Shown here: piece after piece, positions 1-4,670 of the stretch
Layout of the letters: each line of letters opens with the position of its first letter
Position numbering within the stretch: position 1 is the first letter of the stretch
Origin: Oligoflexales bacterium
GTDB taxonomy: Bacteria > Bdellovibrionota_B > Oligoflexia > Oligoflexales > CACXFL01
Direction: 5' to 3'
DNA length: 6,956 nucleotides
Assembly (NCBI GenBank): GCA_028282865.1
Contig: JANQHA010000112.1
Coordinates: forward strand, 1-6,956
Notes under the pieces: generated by a model
What the model was told of the DNA's origin: nothing
What the model saw: only the letters and a program-made list of their open reading frames with translations
Database searches by the model: none
Translations under genes and position numbers: made by a program

Positions 1-1
1 A

Positions 2-835
2 TTCCATCCCAACCTAGCCAAACTCAAAAAGTCGCTCTATTCTAAGTACCCACTCACAGAAATGGCTCGCCTTAAACTCTTGCTATCACAGTCCGAGCTT
101 CTCAACTGGGCAAGTAAAAAGCGGCAAGGGATTTTTGTCGAAATTGACCTTGCAGGTTCATCGCTGCTAACAGCAAATATCAAAGACAAGATTCACTTAA
201 TCATCCGAGGTTTGCGGCGAGTCGCTACTGAAGACATTGTCAGTAGTGGTTATGGCCTAATTGATATCAAAATGATGGGAGATGGGATTATCTTTATCCT
301 AAACCGAAAAAATCCTGAATTAAAAGATGACCTGAGCGAAGTCTCTGCTCTGCTCCAGAGCAAAGCCGCCAGCTACGAGCAGTATATCAAACAGGCCTAC
401 CAGATTTTTGAGCATGATCATGATGACCATATCGCTGAAAAAATCTCTCTTCATGTCAACATCTTTGCAGTGCAAAGCTATTCGTTTAATGAAGTCGACC
501 AAAATCAGCAGCTCCAGTATCAGCAGTTACTTGGTCAGCATATCGACCCATCTAAGATCAGTTCTAATGATAGGAATATGGATCTTGACTTTATCTCAGA
601 GGAGATCAATCACTTAATGAAGTTGGTACCAAAAGCAGAGATAGGCCAGATCACTATTGCAAGTAGCAGAGGCTATTTAACAAGCCTTGCAACTGATACC
701 GAATTGAAATCATTGCAAGAGCTAGCTGAGGGAAAAGATCAGGGCATTAAGCAATCGATTGCTGAATTAGATCTATGCTACACATTAAAACCGTGGAAGC
801 AGGAAGTAGGAAAAGACCATAAAAAAACCGCATAA
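2..835 (+). CDS. Class III nucleotidyl cyclase-like domain protein, 5' partial
   Basis: The frame is open from base 2, and the first ATG (base 62) has no Shine-Dalgarno sequence, so the gene most likely begins upstream of the window. If ATG 62 were the true start the product would be 257 residues. Numbering from that ATG, IFVEIDLAGSS (about 24-34, Asp29) fits the first strand and first metal Asp of class III adenylate/guanylate cyclases. IKMMGDGIIFIL (69-80, Lys70, Asp74) fits the second-metal hairpin. INHLMKL (182-188) followed by GQITIAS (195-201) fits the late helix and strand. The usual transition-state Arg in that helix appears as Lys187, so activity may be weak or lost and the domain may be regulatory. 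The fold call is from motif pattern only. The gene is convergent with the small peptide gene, ends inside the shared terminator, and is probably not part of the downstream operon. Confidence 0.6.
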   Translation, partial: FHPNLAKLKKSLYSKYPLTEMARLKLLLSQSELLNWASKKRQGIFVEIDLAGSSLLTANIKDKIHLIIRGLRRVATEDIVSSGYGLIDIKMMGDGIIFILNRKNPELKDDLSEVSALLQSKAASYEQYIKQAYQIFEHDHDDHIAEKISLHVNIFAVQSYSFNEVDQNQQLQYQQLLGQHIDPSKISSNDRNMDLDFISEEINHLMKLVPKAEIGQITIASSRGYLTSLATDTELKSLQELAEGKDQGIKQSIAELDLCYTLKPWKQEVGKDHKKTA

Positions 836-853
836 CGCAAGTTAAGCGGTTTT
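821..853. terminator. Bidirectional intrinsic terminator
   Basis: AAAACCGC (824-831) pairs with GCGGTTTT (846-853), and TAAC (833-836) pairs with GTTA (841-844) across an A-A mismatch, closing on a GCAA tetraloop. On the plus strand the hairpin ends in four T. On the minus strand it is followed by a seven-U run (bases 827-821), which makes it the stronger terminator for the minus-strand peptide gene. The TAA stop of the plus-strand gene (833-835) lies inside the stem. Confidence 0.8.
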
Positions 854-893
854 CAATAATATTACACTAAACAGATCATGCTGATTTTTCTAA

Positions 894-1028
894 TTAACCG
901 TCACTATCACCACCACCGCCTTCATCAGCTTGAGCAGCAGTCTGATTCACAGCTACTTGAAAACTTGGTGTTGCTACTGCAACCGCAAAACCTACTAGCA
1001 ATAAACCTGCTAAAATCGCCTTCTTCAT
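894..1028 (-). CDS. Small secreted peptide (44 aa), acidic glycine-rich C-terminus; candidate signal or RiPP precursor
   Basis: This minus-strand frame starts at ATG (1028-1026) and stops at TAA (896-894). It is preceded by GAGGAG seven bases upstream, one of the best ribosome binding sites in the window, and is followed about 40 bases later by a strong terminator. The product starts MKK, has a hydrophobic stretch at about residues 4-19, and then a polar part ending DEGGGGDSDG. This is an export signal. Signal peptidase I could cut after AVA (17-19), leaving 25 residues, or after AQA (32-34), leaving the acidic decapeptide. There are no cysteines. I recognise no family. It is divergent from an operon with an MNIO-family enzyme, a peptide-type binding protein and a sensor kinase, so a modified signalling peptide is an attractive guess. 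A small cell-envelope peptide of other function is equally allowed by the sequence. Confidence 0.8.
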   Translation of the reverse strand: MKKAILAGLLLVGFAVAVATPSFQVAVNQTAAQADEGGGGDSDG

Positions 1029-1035
1029 AGTAACT

Positions 1036-1041
1036 CTCCTC
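1036..1041 (-). promoter_or_regulatory. Ribosome binding site of the peptide gene
   Basis: On the minus strand GAGGAG lies seven bases before the ATG at 1028. It is the main reason to accept this short frame as a real gene. Confidence 0.8.
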
Positions 1042-1056
1042 TAAAAATAGAATAAA

Positions 1057-1083
1057 TTCGTTAACTTTATCGATTCATTCAAG
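1057..1083 (-). repeat. Shared motif, copy A (upstream of peptide gene)
   Basis: On the minus strand TAAAGTTAACGA (1068-1057) lies 28 bases before the peptide ATG. Directly next to it, on the plus strand, is CGATTCATTCAAG (1071-1083). Both pieces recur at 1612-1641 upstream of the divergent operon, so this may be a common operator or promoter element. Confidence 0.45.
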
Positions 1084-1101
1084 CTTTTCAGAGTTAGGGA
1101 C

Positions 1102-1227
1102 GATAAGTAGATTACCACATCGGCTTATCAGATCTTGTGCTCTGAGAGCTTGACTGCCAGGCTGGAAATGCTAGTTTCTGGTCTGGCGTCACCAGCATCT
1201 TCGCCAGTGAACTGACCTTATGTCAGT
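1102..1227 (+). other. Cluster of hairpins, possible structured RNA
   Basis: Four hairpins follow each other. GATAAG (1102-1107) pairs with CTTATC (1124-1129). GCTC (1139-1142) pairs with GAGC (1146-1149). A 13-pair stem joins 1156-1168 to 1175-1187 with loop TGCTAG. ACTGAC (1211-1216) pairs with GTCAGT (1222-1227). The long stem contains three G-U pairs as plus-strand RNA, which would be A-C mismatches on the minus strand, so a plus-strand transcript is favoured. CTGGCG (1183-1188) can instead pair with CGCCAG (1202-1207), giving two mutually exclusive folds. No known RNA family is recognised. Confidence 0.4.
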
Positions 1228-1363
1228 CATGCATATGTTAAAGCACGTATCATACCAAGTCAAGTTTATTTGATAAAAACTATAAAAAAATTTAGTGAAA
1301 TCAATAATTTTCTATTAGTATCTAAAAACTACGTCATATTGGCCGTAGATAGCAAATTCTCCA

Positions 1364-1376
1364 TTAGCTCAGCTAA
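1364..1376. promoter_or_regulatory. Perfect 13-base palindrome, possible operator
   Basis: TTAGCT-C-AGCTAA is a perfect inverted repeat around one central base. It could be a dimeric regulator site or a small hairpin; nothing else supports either role. Confidence 0.25.
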
Positions 1377-1611
1377 CCTACTAAATATATAGAGGAGTAA
1401 GCTCAGGGCTTCGGTGTCAAGTAGCTGGTCAGGGGGTCAATACTTGGGCAGGCAGATATTTATGAGTCAGCTCGACTGCGAGGGCTAACTTTGAAATATC
1501 GGTTACAAAATGACGCCAAACTGACAGGGTCGAGTAATATTTCTATACCATCCTAAGGTAGCGTACTACTTACGAGCCTCGCCTACAAGGGGCAGTCTAA
1601 CATCTTTTCTG

Positions 1612-1641
1612 TAAAGTTAACGACTTAGCGATTCATTTAAG
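1612..1641 (+). repeat. Shared motif, copy B (upstream of operon)
   Basis: TAAAGTTAACGA (1612-1623) is identical over 12 bases to the minus-strand element in copy A and here reads toward the operon. CGATTCATTTAAG (1629-1641) matches 12 of 13 bases of the copy A partner. Further along, CGATAAAAGTGGTTTAC (1646-1662) loosely resembles 1101-1115. Confidence 0.45.
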
Positions 1642-1668
1642 TCCTCGATAAAAGTGGTTTACATATTG

Positions 1669-1682
1669 CAGAATCAATTCTG
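1669..1682. promoter_or_regulatory. Perfect 14-base inverted repeat, possible operator
   Basis: CAGAAT-CA-ATTCTG is a perfect inverted repeat about 140 bases before the operon start and about 70 bases upstream of the candidate -10 box. It is a plausible regulator site. Confidence 0.3.
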
Positions 1683-1711
1683 AATTTATGAAGTTGACGA
1701 TGTGGGCAAAG

Positions 1712-1754
1712 GTCAATTCCAGTCAAATATAGGGAAAGCCAGAGTAGCTATAAT
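1712..1754 (+). promoter_or_regulatory. Candidate operon promoter with tandem GTCAA half-sites
   Basis: A perfect TATAAT stands at 1749-1754, which would put transcription start near 1761 and give a leader of about 60 bases. There is no good -35 hexamer at 16-18 bases. Instead, two GTCAA copies at 1712-1716 and 1722-1726 repeat with a 10-base period just upstream, the layout expected for an OmpR-type response regulator that replaces -35 contacts. No DNA-binding regulator is encoded in the window. Confidence 0.4.
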
Positions 1755-1821
1755 CCTGGGGAGCTGGATCTAGATTACAAGCCTAACAAAACAAGATATG
1801 CGCTCAAATTGGGGTATATAA

Positions 1822-3183
1822 ATGAAATTCGGGATTAAACCTCAGCTAAAAGATGCCGCGACCACCTCAAAGGTTTTTTGGAAGAACTTCGATTACATTG
1901 AGTATCCTGCTCCTTGCCAAAAACTCGCTGAACTTGAAAAAGACTACGACACTACAAAGACTCGTTTACTCCCTCATGGAGTTCTATTTTCGATGACACA
2001 TGATATTCCATTTCCATCTTCGCTCACTTCGAAATTAAAAGAACAGATCACCCGAACAAAATGTCGTTACTTTGGAGAACATATCGGTTTCCTAAACCCA
2101 AACCCTAAAGGACAGAGTTTAGGCTATATCTTGCCTCCTCCTTTGAACCCCGAAACAATAAAAAGCCTTGTTACAAATACTGAACTATTATCTGCTGATT
2201 TAGGTGTTCCCATAGCACTAGAAAATCCGGTGATGTATAAAACTCCGGTAGGCTCGACACTTACAATAGCTGATTTTTATAAAGACCTCGACAAGGCTTT
2301 ACCAGGAGATACCAGCTGGATCGTAGATGTTGCTCACCTTGTAGTAGCATGTGGTAATCTAAACGAACCTATTTTAGATGTTCTACAGGTGCTGCGTAAT
2401 TCCAATAGAAAGATAGTCGAAGTACACTTATCAAACTTTGCAAAAATAAACGGTATTTTCCACGATGATCATAGATCGCTTCCTAACTCAGATGTTCTAA
2501 ATCTTTGTAAATTTGTTATTGGCAATCAAAAAGAAGAGGTCAATGTAACAATCGAGCTAGACCTAGATGCAGTAAACGAAAATAAAGTCGTTGAGTTTCT
2601 TTTTAAGCTAAAATCAGAACTTACATCTCAAAGAAAGTTCACTACAAATGAATGCGATCTACTGTCAAGAAAAATCGCAGCAGGCAAGGCTTTGTTGAAA
2701 GATAGGCATGAAACCGAGATGAGAGGCCGTCATAGAACTCTATTTCGACGGCTGATGGCACAGCTAACACCATTTTCTGAGGAAGAGATCAATGATGCTA
2801 TCGATAAATGTTTTAAATACCAAGAAAATCAAAGTTTCATAACCGAGTTTTTTAATTATTTATTGGGCAATGAGTCAAAACTCGTATTCCCATTTTACGC
2901 GACATCCATAAACGATCACTTAGACCTTATTGGGGCACTTATCTCATTTGTAAACGAAAACCAGGAACTTGAACAAAAGACCTCAAGAAAAGGTATCATG
3001 GCAGATCATTGGGTGCTTTCGTCGGTATTGACATTAGTTCTTCTTCCTCTAGGTTTCTTGATAGATTTTTTAGAAAAACAATCTTATGATTGGTTGCCCA
3101 TCTTTGCCATTTCATTCACAACATTAGCTATTACAGCAGCCATCGGGAGTCTAGCTTGGTCAAAAAGCTTCAATATCCGTTAG
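1822..3183 (+). CDS. DUF692/MNIO-family iron oxidative enzyme with membrane-anchored C-terminal extension
   Basis: The family (MbnB, TglH and bufferin-type enzymes) are TIM-barrel proteins with two or three irons that oxidatively modify residues of ribosomal peptides. Residues 1 to about 268 follow the family pattern: His60 after the first strands, GEHIGF (Glu86, His87), LEN (Glu134, Asn135), IVDVAH (Asp169, His172), VEVHL (His202), HDDH (His214, Asp216, His217) and TIELD (Glu245). The expected metal ligands therefore look intact. Residues 271-395 form an extra, partly charged helical region of unknown type, followed by two membrane segments (about 397-416 and 424-446), so the enzyme is tied to the inner membrane and the barrel is probably cytoplasmic. 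Family members are usually soluble, near 280 residues, and paired with a separate partner protein. The start is fixed by an in-frame TAA directly before ATG 1822, with GGGG seven bases upstream. It is the first gene of the operon. The substrate is unknown. Confidence 0.82.
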   Translation: MKFGIKPQLKDAATTSKVFWKNFDYIEYPAPCQKLAELEKDYDTTKTRLLPHGVLFSMTHDIPFPSSLTSKLKEQITRTKCRYFGEHIGFLNPNPKGQSLGYILPPPLNPETIKSLVTNTELLSADLGVPIALENPVMYKTPVGSTLTIADFYKDLDKALPGDTSWIVDVAHLVVACGNLNEPILDVLQVLRNSNRKIVEVHLSNFAKINGIFHDDHRSLPNSDVLNLCKFVIGNQKEEVNVTIELDLDAVNENKVVEFLFKLKSELTSQRKFTTNECDLLSRKIAAGKALLKDRHETEMRGRHRTLFRRLMAQLTPFSEEEINDAIDKCFKYQENQSFITEFFNYLLGNESKLVFPFYATSINDHLDLIGALISFVNENQELEQKTSRKGIMADHWVLSSVLTLVLLPLGFLIDFLEKQSYDWLPIFAISFTTLAITAAIGSLAWSKSFNIR

Positions 3184-4670
3184 GTTTTTTAGCTATAGCT
3201 GCGATCCTAATTTTAATAATAAACCTTCGTGGGGAAGAAATCGCCAAACAGTCGCGGCCCTATGCTACCGTTTTGTTAGGGTCGACTCCGTTAGATATGC
3301 GCCCGGAAAAAATCACTGGATATCACCAGGAGACGCTCCTGTCTCAAATATGCGGTCGGTTATTGTATGTTAACGATGCACTACAGTTTGGAGGAGATTT
3401 AGCTTCGAAATGGAAGGTGGATCGCACAAATAAAACTATATCTTTTGAAATAAATGAGGATATTAGATTCTCAACTGGAGAAGAAGTTACCGTAGATGAC
3501 GTTATTTATAGTATTGAAAAACTATCGTCTCAAGAGTCGCTCAGGAGCGATTATTTTGTTCAAAACATAGAAAAAGTATTGAGTAAAAATAGCCTCAATG
3601 TGACAGTAGAATATCGGAATACACCCGAGGAAACTCTTTATATTCTTGCAGCAGATTATAGCTGTATTGTTAATAGGAATAATCCTTACATTGTCGTTGC
3701 GGGTGATGTTTATATTCCCAATACTTTCGGGCATTACGTCATTCAAGAAAAACTTAATAACGACTCATTTCGACTAGTTAAAAACCCAAATGACAGAAGA
3801 TCCGTTCTAGAAGAAACAATCGATGTGTATTTTCGTACTGAGGACGAAGCGATTGAATTATTTCTTCAAAACAAGGTGGATGATCTGAGCTTTCTACTTC
3901 TCACGAGCAATCAAATTCAGGCTATTAAGTCGTCCAAAAAAGACACAAGGTTTATCGCGTCGGAAATATATTGGACTTGGCTGGTATCGCCTAACAACCG
4001 AAAAGATTGGTTAGCGGAACCTAGTAAAAGAAGATCAGTGCTGTCATTCTTTGCAAGTATTAGAGATAGCATACCATTTGGTCCCAACCTCACCCGCACT
4101 AAGACTATGTTACCCCATGGAACAAGAAATTCCGCTGTAGGATCCATCTCTACTGACTCTTTTGAGGAGGATCCAATGATCTGCACTAAGGGGCAATCCA
4201 TTAGCGGTGCAATCATAGACGGAACCCCTAACGCCGAAAAGGTATCCCACTCAATACAAAGACTACTTAGGGATAAAGCAAAATGCGACGCTAACGTACG
4301 AATATTAGAGATGAAAGAATTTATGCTTGCTATGGAAGAAGGAACTTTTGACTTTTATATATCGGCTTGGGATCTATCCTCAACCGACCCTATTAGCATT
4401 TATCGATACGCCGCTGAACGTAGCTTATCCCGTCATCGATATCCAGAATTTGCAGAAATTTATAAAGAAATCAAAACCAAGCGTCAAAATTTACGAACTA
4501 AAGAAGACCTCGACTTACTCAACCGAGCATTCTTTGACAATGGTATCGCCTATCCGTTCGGTACTATGAGCTTCCAGTTTGCTGTACAGCCTAACGTTAA
4601 AACAATTCATATTAGCCCCCTAGGAATGGCTTGGAATCGATGGCATAGAAACATGAGAGAAAAACTATGA
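3156..4670 (+). CDS. Membrane-tethered family 5 (oligopeptide-type) solute-binding protein
   Basis: The chosen start is TTG 3156, with GGGAG six bases upstream and the typical KK-plus-hydrophobic N-terminus immediately after. The frame also stays open to an unsupported TTG at 3090. The 504-residue product has one membrane segment (about 7-24) with no lipobox Cys, so it is probably a signal-anchored periplasmic protein. The family signature LASKWKVD...FSTGEEVTVDDVIYSIEKL (about 82-124) matches the SBP_bac_5 LA-x-W...F-x-DG-x-x-x-x-A-DV-x-x-S block, and FDFYISAWDLSSTDP in the C-terminal half matches the DP-containing lobe. Length fits the family. Such proteins bind oligopeptides, and some bind nickel or chito-oligosaccharides. 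It overlaps the MNIO gene by 28 bases and the kinase gene by 4, and no ABC permease or ATPase gene is present. A receptor role for the kinase is therefore more likely than transport. Confidence 0.85.
   Translation: MVKKLQYPLGFLAIAAILILIINLRGEEIAKQSRPYATVLLGSTPLDMRPEKITGYHQETLLSQICGRLLYVNDALQFGGDLASKWKVDRTNKTISFEINEDIRFSTGEEVTVDDVIYSIEKLSSQESLRSDYFVQNIEKVLSKNSLNVTVEYRNTPEETLYILAADYSCIVNRNNPYIVVAGDVYIPNTFGHYVIQEKLNNDSFRLVKNPNDRRSVLEETIDVYFRTEDEAIELFLQNKVDDLSFLLLTSNQIQAIKSSKKDTRFIASEIYWTWLVSPNNRKDWLAEPSKRRSVLSFFASIRDSIPFGPNLTRTKTMLPHGTRNSAVGSISTDSFEEDPMICTKGQSISGAIIDGTPNAEKVSHSIQRLLRDKAKCDANVRILEMKEFMLAMEEGTFDFYISAWDLSSTDPISIYRYAAERSLSRHRYPEFAEIYKEIKTKRQNLRTKEDLDLLNRAFFDNGIAYPFGTMSFQFAVQPNVKTIHISPLGMAWNRWHRNMREKL

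Larger units (their letters stand above)
1042..1821. other. 780-base noncoding, structured intergenic region
   Basis: No frame of useful length with a ribosome binding site is seen on either strand; the short frames checked are 28 codons or fewer and lack good starts. The stretch holds a hairpin cluster (1102-1227), an AT-rich block (about 1262-1330), palindromes at 1364-1376 and 1669-1682, a motif shared between 1057-1083 and 1612-1641, and a candidate promoter at 1712-1754. It is long for a divergent promoter region, so an untranslated regulatory leader or a separate small RNA is possible. Confidence 0.6.

Noticed and set aside
1121..1129. CGGCTTATC resembles the 3' end of RNase P RNA.
   Set aside because: The sequence before it is the minus-strand peptide gene and its leader, with none of the conserved RNase P core.
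1110..1198. Minus-strand 28-codon frame starting near 1198.
   Set aside because: It has no convincing ribosome binding site or export signal and runs through the hairpin cluster.
1364..1376. TTAGCTCAGCTAA looks like a tRNA D-arm.
   Set aside because: No acceptor stem, anticodon arm or T-arm can be placed around it; it is better read as a palindrome.
1688..1732. Plus-strand 14-codon frame ahead of the operon, as a possible leader peptide.
   Set aside because: There is no ribosome binding site, and it lies upstream of and across the candidate promoter rather than in the leader.
1464..1762. Words resembling 23S rRNA: GACTGCGAG, TCCTAAGGTAGCG (13 bases, as in the I-CeuI region) and ATCCTGGGG.
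   Set aside because: The pieces are short, are not in 23S order, and the bases between do not follow rRNA. A 13-base match to something in 23S is not surprising in a 7 kb window.
3090..3155. Longer start for the binding protein at TTG 3090.
   Set aside because: It has no ribosome binding site and would add a non-hydrophobic leader before the signal anchor; TTG 3156 has GGGAG six bases upstream.
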